Shown one piece after another: positions 27,801-36,635 of a stretch of 64,000 nucleotides of DNA. The DNA comes from Rhodocyclaceae bacterium. Its GTDB lineage: Bacteria > Pseudomonadota > Gammaproteobacteria > Burkholderiales > Rhodocyclaceae. The stretch is taken from positions 1 to 64,000 of the forward strand of contig JAEUNM010000062.1 of NCBI GenBank assembly GCA_016791105.1. Reading direction: 5' to 3'. The notes under the pieces are model-generated. The model saw only the letters and a list, made by a program, of their open reading frames with translations, did not search any database and had not been told where the DNA came from. The translations under genes and the position numbers were made by a program. The stretch's first letter is position 1, and the number at the start of each line of letters is the position of its first letter.

Positions 27801-28703
27801 TCAGGCTGCAGACGCCAGATCGGCATCGGCCGCGAGCCGCGCCGCCAGGAAATCCACCAAAGTACGCACCCGATGCGGAACATGGCGATGGCCCGGGAAT
27901 AGTGCGTATATGCCCAGGCGGCGGGCACAGAATTCGGTCAGCACGGCGCGCAGCCGGCCCGCACGCACCGCCTGCGCGGCGATGAAGGTGGGCTGGTAGG
28001 CGATACCGAGACCGCGCGCGGCGGCTTCGATCAAAGCTTCGCCATTATTGGCCGTGATGCGGCCCTGCACATCGAACCACTGCGTTGCACCATCCACCAC
28101 GAAGGGCCAGCTCGAACGGAACGCCTGCGTGTAGCTGATGCACTCGTAGCGGATCAGGTCGGCCGGGTGTTGCGGCTCTCCGTGCTCGGCCAGATAGGCC
28201 GGCGCTGCCACCACCATGGAACGGCAGGAGCCCAATTGGCGCGCCACCTGCGTGGGCGGTAGTTGGGCGGTGATGCGCACGGCGACATCCAGTCCCTCTT
28301 CCACCAGATTGACACGGCGGTCGGTGAAATCGAGTTCCAGGCTGATGTCCGGATAATCTGCCGCGAATTCGGCCAGCAAGGGCACCAGCTGGATGCCGAA
28401 CGAAAGCGGCAGACCGGCGCGTATGTGCCCGCGCGGCTTGCCGCGTTCGGCATCCAGCCCGGTTTCCGCCGCGTCGACCAGCGCCAGTATTTCGCGCGAC
28501 TTGTCGAGATAATTCTGTCCGGCCGAGGTAAGGCTCAGGCTGCGCGTGCTGCGCGCGATGAGCTTGGTGCCCAGGTGCGCTTCGAGTGCCGCGATTTTGC
28601 GCGTGACCACCGAGCGCGGCAAATCCATCTGATCCGCCACGGCGCTGAAACTGCCTTTTTCGGCCACGCGCACGAACAGATTCATCGCTTCCAGCCTATC
28701 CAT
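27801..28703 (-). CDS. LysR-type transcriptional regulator
   Basis: 300 residues. The N-terminal helix-turn-helix (MDRLEAMNLFVRVAEKGSFS, then AVADQMDLPRSVVTRKIAALE) is followed by the two-lobed effector-binding domain. The start at 28703 fits the family and has GGAGGGA just upstream. The gene is divergent from the DoxX gene at 28831 with a 127-bp shared control region containing a perfect 9-bp dyad (28717-28750). The inducer is unknown; similar CrgA/DsdC-like regulators beside DoxX genes respond to electrophiles or quinones, but this is not shown here. Confidence 0.92.
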   Translation of the reverse strand: MDRLEAMNLFVRVAEKGSFSAVADQMDLPRSVVTRKIAALEAHLGTKLIARSTRSLSLTSAGQNYLDKSREILALVDAAETGLDAERGKPRGHIRAGLPLSFGIQLVPLLAEFAADYPDISLELDFTDRRVNLVEEGLDVAVRITAQLPPTQVARQLGSCRSMVVAAPAYLAEHGEPQHPADLIRYECISYTQAFRSSWPFVVDGATQWFDVQGRITANNGEALIEAAARGLGIAYQPTFIAAQAVRAGRLRAVLTEFCARRLGIYALFPGHRHVPHRVRTLVDFLAARLAADADLASAA

Positions 28704-28716
28704 TGTTCCCTCCATG

Positions 28717-28750
28717 GCAATAAAGTTTTGTTGATTGTAGTCTTTATTGC
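28717..28750. promoter_or_regulatory. Dyad in the LysR/DoxX control region
   Basis: GCAATAAAG (28717-28725) and CTTTATTGC (28742-28750) are perfect inverted copies separated by 16 bases, immediately upstream of the LysR start. The region is the only AT-rich spot around. The position and symmetry fit an autoregulatory LysR operator acting on both genes. Confidence 0.6.
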
Positions 28751-28830
28751 AAATCGTCTTGCGCGGACAATGCGTCCATCCCGAACGGCATCCGGGCAGT
28801 CGATGCCGCCAACAGAGATGGAGCAATATC

Positions 28831-29235
28831 ATGAAAGCAATTGAAACCTACGGCCCCGTGGCGGGCCGCATCCTGATCGCCCTCATATTCGTGCTGTCCG
28901 GCTTCAGCAAAATCACCGGCTTCGAAGGCACGGTGGGCTATATCGCCTCGAAAGGCCTGCCCCTGCCGCAACTGGGCGCGGTGGCCGCAATCGTGGTCGA
29001 ACTGGGTGGCGGCCTGATGCTCATGGTGGGCTGGAAAGCGCGCTGGGCGGCGCTGGCCATGGCCGTATTCACGGCCGCCGCGGCCGTGCTGTTCCACAAC
29101 TACTGGGCCGCGCCGGCGGAAATGGCGCAGAACCAGTTCATCCACTTCATGAAGAACATTTCCATGGTGGGCGGCCTGCTGTTCGTGGCAGCGCACGGCA
29201 GCGGCGCGCTCAGTCTGGAACGCCGCGCGGCTTGA
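28831..29235 (+). CDS. DoxX-family membrane protein
   Basis: 134 residues with four membrane helices (YGPVAGRILIALIFVLSGFS, GAVAAIVVELGGGLMLMVGW, ALAMAVFTAAAAVLF, NISMVGGLLFVAAHGSGAL). RILIALIFVLSGFSKITGF is the DoxX signature. Family members are linked to quinone redox and oxidative stress. ATG 28831 has GGAG about 7 bases upstream. It is divergently transcribed from the LysR gene, its probable regulator. Confidence 0.88.
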   Translation: MKAIETYGPVAGRILIALIFVLSGFSKITGFEGTVGYIASKGLPLPQLGAVAAIVVELGGGLMLMVGWKARWAALAMAVFTAAAAVLFHNYWAAPAEMAQNQFIHFMKNISMVGGLLFVAAHGSGALSLERRAA

Positions 29236-29330
29236 GTTTTTTGCCTCGCATCGCCGAGGGGCAGCGGCCGCCAGGGCGCTGCCCTTCCTGTCCTTTTGAG
29301 CGGATTGTTTTTGCTCGCCCATCTGGTGCG

Positions 29331-29360
29331 TGATCCATCCGCCAGCCGCCTCCGTACAAG
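29331..29360 (+). promoter_or_regulatory. Sigma-E/ECF11-type promoter for the 29391 operon
   Basis: -35 TGATCC (29331-29336), 18-base spacer, -10 TACAAG (29355-29360). This is the arrangement known for ChrR-controlled sigma-E of Rhodobacter (TGATCC-N18-TAAGA-like), and it matches two more copies at 37326-37355 and 37383-37412 next to the sigma gene. Predicted RNA start near 29367, about 24 bases before the ATG, with AGGGGG inside the leader. Confidence 0.7.
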
Positions 29361-29390
29361 TTCCAATGCGGGATTTTCAGGGGGCGGGTG

Positions 29391-30434
29391 ATGGTGCAGG
29401 CGGTCGAACAAGCGGTAAATTGGGTGGAACAGGGGCTGGTGCCGGACCGCGTGATTCGGCTCGGCATACGCAGGTTGTTGCGCGAACGGCTGGCCGAGGT
29501 GTGCGCAGCGGACGTGGCGGCGGCCTGCGAACTGGGTGAAACTTTCATCGCGGCGCTGCCGGACGCGCAGATTGCACCCTTGCCGGAAAAAGCCAACCAG
29601 CAGCATTATGAAATTCCGGCCGAATTTTTTGCAGCGGTGCTGGGGCCACAACGCAAATACAGTTGTTGCCTTTGGCCGGACGGTTGTTCCAGTTTGGCCG
29701 CCGCCGAAACGGCCGCGCTGGAACTGAGCGCCGCGCATGCCGGCCTCGCCGACGGCCAGCGCATCCTTGAACTGGGCTGCGGCTGGGGATCGTTCAGCTT
29801 GTGGACGGCGCAGCGGTTTCCCAATGCGCATATCACCGCCTTGTCCAATTCGGCATCGCAGCGGGAAGCCATACAGGCGCTCGCGCAAGCAAGGGGCGTT
29901 TCCAATCTGGAAGTGCTGACGGGCGATTTCAATAATTTCGACACCGGCGCGCGCTTCGACCGCGTGGTGTCGATAGAAATGTTCGAGCATTTGCGCAACT
30001 GGCCGCAGGCTTTTGCCCGCGTGGCGCGCTGGCTTGTACCGGGCGGGCGGTTTTTCATGCACGTATTCGTGCATGGCGGCGCGCCCTATGCGTTTAACGC
30101 GCGCGATGCGAGCGACTGGATGAGCCGGCATTTCTTTTCCGGCGGCATGATGCCCAGCGACGCGCTCGCCGCGCGCTGCCAGGACCACCTGCGTCTGGCG
30201 CGGCAGTGGCGCTGGGACGGCCGCCACTATCAGCGCACCGCCGAAGCCTGGCTCGCGCGCATGGATGCCGCAGAGGACCAATTGCGGCCGCTGTTCCAGC
30301 GCATTTATGGCGCCGACGCCGAGCGCTGGTGGATGCGCTGGCGGCTGTTTTTCATGTCCGTGGCCGAACTGTTCGGCTTTGACCAGGGGCAGCGCTGGTT
30401 CGTGAGCCATTATCTGTTCGAACGGCGCGACTGA
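29391..30434 (+). CDS. Cyclopropane-fatty-acid-synthase-like methyltransferase
   Basis: 347 residues. SAM motif ILELGCGWGSFSLW; the N-terminal block KANQQHYEIPAEFFAAVLGPQRKYSCCLW is typical of CFA/CMAS enzymes that methylate unsaturated fatty acyl chains; FDRVVSIEMFEHLRNW and the HVFVHGGAPYAF loop follow. The N-terminal extension before the SAM domain is shorter than in classic Cfa. It heads an operon with DUF2878, DUF1295, DUF6134-like and DUF2177 genes. In singlet-oxygen regulons such an enzyme adds a methyl group without closing the cyclopropane ring. ATG 29391 (or GTG 29388). Confidence 0.85.
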   Translation: MVQAVEQAVNWVEQGLVPDRVIRLGIRRLLRERLAEVCAADVAAACELGETFIAALPDAQIAPLPEKANQQHYEIPAEFFAAVLGPQRKYSCCLWPDGCSSLAAAETAALELSAAHAGLADGQRILELGCGWGSFSLWTAQRFPNAHITALSNSASQREAIQALAQARGVSNLEVLTGDFNNFDTGARFDRVVSIEMFEHLRNWPQAFARVARWLVPGGRFFMHVFVHGGAPYAFNARDASDWMSRHFFSGGMMPSDALAARCQDHLRLARQWRWDGRHYQRTAEAWLARMDAAEDQLRPLFQRIYGADAERWWMRWRLFFMSVAELFGFDQGQRWFVSHYLFERRD

Positions 30435-30436
30435 GC

Positions 30437-31069
30437 ATGCATGCGGCGCATCCCACCGGTGGAATTGGCGGCATTGTTGCAACGCCGCACGGCGAGCCGT
30501 CGCGGCCACTAAAAATCGCCAATTTCTTGCTGTTCCAGGCCGCCTGGTTTGCTGCCGTGCTGGGTGCCGCGCGCGGTGCGCCTGGCGCCGGCACGGCGGC
30601 CATTGCGCTGGCGCTGGCCTGGCATCTGGCACTGGCGGCGCGTCCGGCCGAAGAAGCACGGCTCATCGCAGCCGTCACGCTGGTAGGCCTGGTATTCGAA
30701 CTAATGCGGCTCGCCGCGGGCGGCGTGGTGTATGCGTCAGGTCAGCCGCTGGCGGCCTTGCCGCCGTATTGGCTGATCGCACTATGGGCGCTGCTGGCGA
30801 GTTCGCTCAATCTGAGCTTGCGCTGGCTCAAGGGGCACTATTGGCGCGCCGGGGTGATCGGCCTCGCAGCCGGACCGGCAGCGTTTGCGGCCGGTGTGCG
30901 GCTGGGCGCGGCACGCTTTAGCGACACTATTACGGCACTAAGTACGCTCGCGGCAGGCTGGTGCCTGCTGCTGCCCTTGCTGGTCTGGCTATCGCGGCGC
31001 TACGACGGCTATGGCGCGCTACCCGCCGGATCGCCACGCCCCAAGCATACGGAGGCCCGACGCACATGA
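30437..31069 (+). CDS. DUF2878 membrane protein
   Basis: 210 residues with five or six hydrophobic helices. LKIANFLLFQAAWFAAVLGA at the start of the domain and PPYWLIALWALLASSLNLSLRWLKGH in the middle are DUF2878 hallmarks. Function unknown. It starts two bases after the stop of the methyltransferase and overlaps the DUF1295 gene by four bases (ATGA), so it belongs to the same lipid operon. Confidence 0.85.
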   Translation: MHAAHPTGGIGGIVATPHGEPSRPLKIANFLLFQAAWFAAVLGAARGAPGAGTAAIALALAWHLALAARPAEEARLIAAVTLVGLVFELMRLAAGGVVYASGQPLAALPPYWLIALWALLASSLNLSLRWLKGHYWRAGVIGLAAGPAAFAAGVRLGAARFSDTITALSTLAAGWCLLLPLLVWLSRRYDGYGALPAGSPRPKHTEARRT

Positions 31070-31872
31070 ATCCTTATGACGCCATCTGCCTGCCCGCCAT
31101 GCAGGCGCTCGGGGTAATCGGCGTGCTCGCGGCGCTGGCCTGGATGGCCAGCCTGGCGCGGCGCGACGCCAGTCTGGCGGATCGCTTCTGGCCGCTGTTC
31201 ATCGCCGCAGCGGCCCTGGTTTATGCCGTGCAAAGCGCGCCACTGACAGCGCGCGGGCTGCTCATGCTGGCATTGGTGATGGCCTGGGCGCTACGCCTGG
31301 GCGGCTATATCACCCGGCGCAACTGGGGCCACGGCGAAGACCGTCGCTTTGCCGCGCTGCGCACCAAGCACGGCGCACAGTTCGGCTGGCGCAGCCTGTA
31401 TCTGGTATTCGGCCTGCAGGGCTTGCTGGCCTGGCTGGTGAGTTTTCCGCTGCTGGCCGGCCTGGCAAGCCGCGCCGCGCTCACACCCTTCGACCTGCTC
31501 GGGGGCGCCCTATGCCTGTTCGGCATCCTGTACGAGGCAGTGGCCGACCGGCAAATGGCGAACTTTCTGCGCGACCCGGCGCAACGCGGCGGCGTCATGG
31601 CGCGCGGGCTGTGGGCCTATTCGCGTCACCCCAATTATTTCGGCGAAGCCTGCGTCTGGTGGGGGCTGGGCGCGATGGCGGTGGCGAGCGGCGCGGCCTG
31701 GGCCTTGGTGTCGCCCGTTTTGATGACGGTACTGCTGTTGCGCGTGTCGGGCGTCACCCTGCTGGAAAAGGACATTGCCGAACGCCGCCCGGGCTACCGC
31801 GACTACGTGCGGCGCACCAATGCGTTTTTTCCCGGACTGCCGCGCGGGAGCGGCAAACCGTGCGCGGGCTGA
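31066..31872 (+). CDS. DUF1295 (steroid-reductase-like) membrane protein
   Basis: 268 residues, many membrane helices. RRNWGHGEDRRFAALRTKHG, FLRDP, and GLWAYSRHPNYFGEACVWWG are the DUF1295 signature, related to steroid 5-alpha-reductase/isoprenylcysteine methyltransferase folds and probably acting on a lipid double bond. ATG at 31066 overlaps the previous stop; its own stop overlaps the next start (TGATG). Confidence 0.9.
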   Translation: MNPYDAICLPAMQALGVIGVLAALAWMASLARRDASLADRFWPLFIAAAALVYAVQSAPLTARGLLMLALVMAWALRLGGYITRRNWGHGEDRRFAALRTKHGAQFGWRSLYLVFGLQGLLAWLVSFPLLAGLASRAALTPFDLLGGALCLFGILYEAVADRQMANFLRDPAQRGGVMARGLWAYSRHPNYFGEACVWWGLGAMAVASGAAWALVSPVLMTVLLLRVSGVTLLEKDIAERRPGYRDYVRRTNAFFPGLPRGSGKPCAG

Positions 31873-32534
31873 TGCCGGGCCTGGCCCTGGCGGCGCTAGC
31901 CGGCGCCGCGCCGGCCGACACTGCGCCGCCGCAAACGCCCACGCGCGAGTGGGATTTTGAAGTCACGCTGGACGGAAAACCCATAGGCCGCCATCGCTTT
32001 CTGCTCGCACCGCAAGGGGCCGATGGCAGCCGGACTTTGCTTAGCGAGGCCGACTATCTGGTAAAAATTTTGGGGATTCCGGTGTACCGCTACCACCATG
32101 AAGCGCGAGAACGCTGGCAGGGTAATTGCCTTGCGGAACTGGCTGCACGCACCGACGACGATGGCCGCCGCTCCAGCGTGACTGCCGAAGCACGCGAGGG
32201 TGGGCTGCGGATCGCGGTCCAGCCGCCGGCCGCGGGCGGGTCAAGCGATGGGGCTAATGCGGCCGGCTGCCTGATGACTTTTGCCTATTGGAATGCCTCC
32301 ATGCGCACGCAATCGCGGCTGCTCAATCCGCAGACGGGCGTAGTGGAAGCGGTGCGGATCGCGCGCGCCGGCAACGCTACTGTGATGGTGCAGGGCCGCC
32401 CGGTGAAGGCCGAAAACTGGCGCATCAGCGGGGCGCTCAGTCAGGTCGACGTCTGGTACACAGTCGATCACAATTGGGTAGGCCTGGATGCGCTGTTAGA
32501 TGGCAAGCGGAAATTGAGCTACCGACTGCAATGA
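31872..32534 (+). CDS. DUF6134-like exported protein
   Basis: 220 residues (GTG 31860 would add four). The start PGLALAALAGAAPAD looks like a short signal peptide. The body (REWDFEVTLDGKPIGRHRF, LLSEADYLVKILGIPVYRYH, ERWQGNCL) resembles DUF6134/DUF3108-type periplasmic beta proteins. In similar operons it accompanies lipid-modifying enzymes; its exact job is unknown. Overlaps neighbours on both sides. Confidence 0.75.
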   Translation: MPGLALAALAGAAPADTAPPQTPTREWDFEVTLDGKPIGRHRFLLAPQGADGSRTLLSEADYLVKILGIPVYRYHHEARERWQGNCLAELAARTDDDGRRSSVTAEAREGGLRIAVQPPAAGGSSDGANAAGCLMTFAYWNASMRTQSRLLNPQTGVVEAVRIARAGNATVMVQGRPVKAENWRISGALSQVDVWYTVDHNWVGLDALLDGKRKLSYRLQ

Positions 32535-32944
32535 CCCCCGCCGCTATGGCGCTGCGCCGCCACCTGCATGCCGCTGCGCTGGTCGCGGCGGCGTTCCTGC
32601 CGCTCGATGCCATGTGGCTAACCCTCATGACGCCACGCTTGTACCAACCCGGGATGGGTCATTTGCTGGCGGCACAGCCCGATTTTGCCGCCGCAACGGC
32701 GTTTTACTTACTGTACTTTGCGGGCGTGGCCGTCTTCGCCGTGCGGCCCATGGAGCGCGTTACGCGCCTGCTACCTTACGCGGCGCGCGCCGCATTGTTT
32801 GGAGCCGTCGCCTATGGCACCTACGATTTGACGAACCAGGCAACGCTGCGCGACTGGCCGTGGGTCATAACGGTTAGCGATCTTTGCTGGGGCGCCGCTG
32901 CGACCGCACTCGCCACGCTGATCGCGCGTCGGGCCATGCGATAA
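32531..32944 (+). CDS. DUF2177 membrane protein
   Basis: 137 residues with four hydrophobic segments. AAFLPLDAMWLTLMTPRLYQPGMGHLLA, ATAFYLLYFAGVAVFAVRP and ALFGAVAYGTYDLTNQATLRDWPW give the DUF2177 pattern. Last gene of the operon started at 29391; ATGA overlap with the preceding gene. Function unknown. Confidence 0.88.
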   Translation: MTPAAMALRRHLHAAALVAAAFLPLDAMWLTLMTPRLYQPGMGHLLAAQPDFAAATAFYLLYFAGVAVFAVRPMERVTRLLPYAARAALFGAVAYGTYDLTNQATLRDWPWVITVSDLCWGAAATALATLIARRAMR

Positions 32945-32986
32945 GATCAATTCCAACCAAGCGCCCACTACCCGCGACGGCCAAAT

Positions 32987-34144
32987 CTACCAAGCCCATT
33001 GCGCGCGATGCGCAGGCTTGACGCGGTCGCGAGCGAACAAGTCGCGCACAAAACTACCCCTCAGAAAACGCTCGAGTACGCCGCGCCGGTCCAACATTTC
33101 TATAAATTGCGGGTCCAGAAAACCACGCCGGTCGGAGTGCTGCGAGGTGTCGATATCGCCGAAGCCATTCACCTCGATTATTTTCGGGCCATCGGCGCAC
33201 AGCGCGATATCCCAACCGGGACAGGTGTAGCCGGGAAATGCCAGATGCGCATCCAGCACCAATTGGCGAATTTCGCGCCAGCAGGGAATTTGAATCCCCA
33301 ACATCGGCCGACCGGTGTTTGGATGGGATTCGTGCAGGCGCCTCGTGTCGCGGAAGCCGCCGACAACGCGCAATACCTTGCCGCTTTCCAGATCGATCTG
33401 GCAGATAAGATTTCCGCTGGTACCGAATTTAAAGTGGTCGTCATCGCGGTTTCCAGCATTGGCGCGCCAGATTGCACGTGTGATAATCGGTCCGCGGTCG
33501 GAATAAAAGCTGTGAATCCGGAATCCCGATATTTTGGCAGTGCCACATACGTCCGCCAGCCGGGGATGCGACGTCAATGGCTCCTGAAGCACCCAGCCCA
33601 GACCACGCCTGTCTTCCAGACGGTCCAGCAATTGATCCTCGTTAAGCCGCTCAGCAGAGCCAAGTTCGAAATGCTTGTCCTGGATGCCCGTCAGCAGGAA
33701 ATTTCCGCGGCCAAACGAACTGGATGAGGGTTTCACATAGACCGGAACATTTTCCGGCTGTCGCAAAAACGCCAACAGTTCGCTGGGGCTTTCCAGATTC
33801 TGCGCCAGTTTGGCGGGCCGCTTGGTGCGGTAGGTGGCGCGCAGGGCGGGATGCGGAAAACCACATCCGGCAAACATTGCGTACATCGAAATCTTGTCGA
33901 GCGACAAAATTTCCGAATATTCATCGACCAGCAGTTTTTCGAGTATTGCTTGCGCCCGCCAGCCGCCGAAGGCCTTTTTTTGTTCCAGAGTCAGATCTGT
34001 GCCGGCGAGTTCGTAATCGAGGTATTCGGAGAACCCCAGCCGGCCCTGGGAAAATCGCAGCGCCAGCATTTCTACCGCGATGGATAGCACCGAACGCCCG
34101 GTTTTACGCGCGCTTGCCGTAACTGCTGCTGCCGTACTTGCCAT
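32987..34144 (-). CDS. ATP-grasp protein (sugar-transfer-associated type)
   Basis: 385 residues. The C-terminal half has the ATP-grasp layout: YVKPSSSSFGRGNFLL (nucleotide loop), GLGWVLQEPLTSHPRL, FRIHSFYSDRGPII, and PGWDIALCADGPKIIEVNGFGD, where GWDIA...DGP-IIEvN holds the Mg-ATP ligands. This is the pattern of the sugar-transfer-associated/TupA-like ATP-grasp family, which joins acyl or amino groups to carbohydrates. ATG 34144 is preferred (CGAGGG upstream); a longer form from 34189 adds 15 residues. No surface-polysaccharide cluster lies nearby, so the partner is unknown. It is convergent with the lipid operon. Confidence 0.82.
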   Translation of the reverse strand: MASTAAAVTASARKTGRSVLSIAVEMLALRFSQGRLGFSEYLDYELAGTDLTLEQKKAFGGWRAQAILEKLLVDEYSEILSLDKISMYAMFAGCGFPHPALRATYRTKRPAKLAQNLESPSELLAFLRQPENVPVYVKPSSSSFGRGNFLLTGIQDKHFELGSAERLNEDQLLDRLEDRRGLGWVLQEPLTSHPRLADVCGTAKISGFRIHSFYSDRGPIITRAIWRANAGNRDDDHFKFGTSGNLICQIDLESGKVLRVVGGFRDTRRLHESHPNTGRPMLGIQIPCWREIRQLVLDAHLAFPGYTCPGWDIALCADGPKIIEVNGFGDIDTSQHSDRRGFLDPQFIEMLDRRGVLERFLRGSFVRDLFARDRVKPAHRAQWAW

Positions 34145-34570
34145 GCATGCCCTCGTGAAGTATTGCGCCATCAGCGCAAAAGGAGCCACTCAAATGTATT
34201 GAGGCGCTTACGTTGGCTATGCATTTCAACTAGGCCTGGCCGCCAACTAATTCGGCTCTGATTATGCTAAATAACTTATTGCCTGGGAACGCCACTTTGT
34301 CACGATCATGCGTTGTGGATTGCGTCCAAGTGTCTGTTTGTCGAAAACAATGTTTGCCGGATTGGCGTCGCCGCTTGTATATTGCCGCGTCCGATCCGGA
34401 TAGCGCGCACGCCATATGCCGGAAGAGTGGATTCCGGGCAGACGCAAAAAGTTGGGGGTGCCGCGGCGGGCCACCATTGCCGGGCCTTGGGCAGGGGTGA
34501 CGTTCAGATCGTCTTCGCGAAACCCGGGAAATGCGCGACCAGAAGCAGATTGCCGCACTGAAGATCGGGT
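34145..34570. other. Intergenic region, possible gene remnant
   Basis: 426 bases. A minus-strand frame at 34262-34558 (98 residues, containing FPGFREDDLNVTPAQG and TPNFLRLPGIHSSG) looks more protein-like than the other frames but has no recognised family, and no ribosome site was seen. It may be a decayed gene. Confidence 0.4.
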
Positions 34571-35770
34571 TCAGCCCGCCGCGTCCGCCTCCGCCTCCGG
34601 CCACAGCGCGGGAAAATAGAAGCGCAGCGCGTGCAGCGGCAGGCCGAAGCGCACACGCCCCTGCGGACTGTCGGATTTGAGCAGGCCGCGTTTGAGCAGC
34701 GCGCTCAGCACCGTGACGGCGGTGCGCTCACCCAGGCCCAGCATGGATTTGAATTCGCCGCGCTCCAGTTCGCCCGCGCTCAAAAACAGGTAGTGCAGCG
34801 GCCGCAGTGCCTGCCGCCGCACGCCGGAGCGCAAGGATTGTTCTTCGAAACTGAGACAGGCCGCGATGCGCCCTTCCATGCCGGACACGGCCAACATGCC
34901 GGCCATGAATTGCACCTGATCCAGGCATACGTCCAACACGTAATCGATCCACGCGATGAGCCCCTGTTCGCTCAGATTGCCGCGCCCGTCCAGATCGCCG
35001 CGGCGCGCTTCGTCGGCGTCGGCGAGGCGTGCGTAATAACGTTCGACGTCACGCGCGAAACCGCGCAGCGGCGACCATAGCCCGTTGCTATAGCCCAGCG
35101 CGTGCAATAGTACGTGGGTGTGCAGGCGCATCACGCGGCCGTTGCCGTCGATGAAGGGGTGCATCCAGCCCAGCCTTTGGTGGGCGGCGGCGAGTGCCAG
35201 CAAACTGGCTTCTCCGCGCCTCACCGTGCCGTAAAACTGCGCCCAGCGCGCGAAAAAGGCGGGCAAACTGTCCCAGGCCGGCGCCACGTGCCGCCCCACG
35301 CGCACCTCTTGTTGGCGCAGTTCGCCGGGCGTGAAGGGCGGGTTTTGCGAATCAGGCAGGTTTTCTGCCGGCAGGCGCGAAAACAGTTCGCGATGGATGT
35401 CCTGCACCGCGGCTTGCGAGTACAGGGCTTGTGCACCGGCTTCACCCGCGTAGCCCACTTCCAGCGCCTGTTCCGCCTCGATGTGCGCGACCGCCAGCCG
35501 CTGCCGCCGTGCCAGTTCGCTATTGGCTGAAAAATCCTTGGCCAGCGCCTGTTCGATTTCCGCCGGGCGGGTGTGCTGGCCTTCGATGCGGTTGGTGTAA
35601 TAGGAATTCATGCCGCGCAACAGCCCGCGCAATTCGGCAGCGATCGGTAGTCCGCCCAGTTGCGCCGCGGCGCGCGAAAGTTCGTGCGCTTTGGCGAGCA
35701 AAGATTGCTGCATGTGCTCGCCCGGCAATAACGGTTCAAACTGGTGCGGGGCGTTGTAGAGCAAGACCAA
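34571..35770 (-). CDS. Fic-family AMP transferase with N-terminal inhibitory motif
   Basis: 399 residues. The Fic catalytic loop is HPFIDGNGRVMR (H204-R215). An inhibitory helix motif of (S/T)xxxE(G/N) type is present at T59-N-R-I-E63-G64, so the protein is a class II Fic, held off until the Glu moves away. A winged-helix-like tail (LERGEFKSMLGLGERTAVTV) follows. Fic proteins move AMP (or a phosphate group) to target proteins. The start is a TTG at 35770, picked because PHQFEPLLP belongs to the family's N-terminus and a stop lies just upstream; ATG 35713 would cut it off. A promoter-like site lies at 35818-35845. Confidence 0.88.
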   Translation of the reverse strand: MVLLYNAPHQFEPLLPGEHMQQSLLAKAHELSRAAAQLGGLPIAAELRGLLRGMNSYYTNRIEGQHTRPAEIEQALAKDFSANSELARRQRLAVAHIEAEQALEVGYAGEAGAQALYSQAAVQDIHRELFSRLPAENLPDSQNPPFTPGELRQQEVRVGRHVAPAWDSLPAFFARWAQFYGTVRRGEASLLALAAAHQRLGWMHPFIDGNGRVMRLHTHVLLHALGYSNGLWSPLRGFARDVERYYARLADADEARRGDLDGRGNLSEQGLIAWIDYVLDVCLDQVQFMAGMLAVSGMEGRIAACLSFEEQSLRSGVRRQALRPLHYLFLSAGELERGEFKSMLGLGERTAVTVLSALLKRGLLKSDSPQGRVRFGLPLHALRFYFPALWPEAEADAAG

Positions 35771-35817
35771 TTTGCGTACTTGAAATGTTCAATAAGGTCA
35801 TGATCAAGTTAGCAAAT

Positions 35818-35845
35818 ATTATAACTTTGCGCAAATTTTTGCGAA
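35818..35845 (-). promoter_or_regulatory. Sigma-70-like promoter for the Fic gene
   Basis: On the minus strand TTCGCA (35845-35840), 16-base spacer, TATAAT (35823-35818). The surrounding DNA is AT-rich with repeated TTTGCG/TGCGAA words that may bind a regulator. RNA would start about 40 bases before the TTG. Confidence 0.4.
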
Positions 35846-35975
35846 CTTTGATGCGAACTTGGGAACGCCTTGGGGTGGAAGGCGAATTGAAGTTGCGCCC
35901 GGTCCGCGAAAATCAGCCCGAGGGCGCCGATTTGGCACCGCGATGAACTGCCGCGAGGCGCGCCGCGGCGCCGCT

Positions 35976-36635
35976 TCAGATGCCCATCCAGGCGCCCAGC
36001 GCCCGCGCCAGCAGGCCGTCGAAACGCAGCGGCCCTTGTAGTGCCACCAGGCAGATGCATTCACCGTCGGCCGTGACCTGCGGGCGGTGGTGTATGGTTT
36101 CGTCGGCTTCGTCGAAATCTCCGGCATGCCACGCGGCGCGGCCGTCTTCGAATGCACCGTACAGCACCTGCGTCACTTCGCGGCCGCTGTGGGTGTGCGC
36201 GGCGAGCATGCGGCCGGCGCCCATGCGCAGCAAAAACACGCGCGCGTCGCGTTGCTGCGGCAGGTCTACGCGGCTCCAGCGCATGTCGGGGCCGATGCGG
36301 TGCCAGGGCGATATGCTGCAGCCATCGAGGCTGTGCGGCCATTGCAGGCCGGCCGGCAAATCGGGCCGCGTTGCTTTGACGCGCGCAGGCGGGCGCGGCG
36401 CGAAGCTTGCCGCCGCATCGATGCGTTCCAGCGTGCGGCTGAAAGCGCCCGCTGCAAGTTCGACCGGTTCTATCTGGTCCAGCAATACGCCGCCCAATGC
36501 CTCCAGTTCGCGCATCTGCGCGCGGCAGCCCGGGCACATTTCGATATGCGTGGCGAGCACCAGACTGGCGCCTGCATCCAGCCTGCCGGCTGCCTGCGAC
36601 AGCAACAATAGTTGGTCGGGATGATGCGTGTTCAT
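35976..36635 (-). CDS. chrR: ChrR-type zinc anti-sigma factor
   Basis: 219 residues. N-terminal zinc anti-sigma domain with H-x3-C-x2-C (H30, C34, C37) and an early histidine (H4/H5) as fourth ligand; C-terminal cupin with H147, H149, E153 and H182/H183. This two-domain plan is that of Rhodobacter ChrR, which holds sigma-E inactive until singlet oxygen or peroxide leads to its release. The ATG overlaps the stop of the sigma gene (ATGA), so the two are co-expressed. Confidence 0.92.
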   Translation of the reverse strand: MNTHHPDQLLLLSQAAGRLDAGASLVLATHIEMCPGCRAQMRELEALGGVLLDQIEPVELAAGAFSRTLERIDAAASFAPRPPARVKATRPDLPAGLQWPHSLDGCSISPWHRIGPDMRWSRVDLPQQRDARVFLLRMGAGRMLAAHTHSGREVTQVLYGAFEDGRAAWHAGDFDEADETIHHRPQVTADGECICLVALQGPLRFDGLLARALGAWMGI

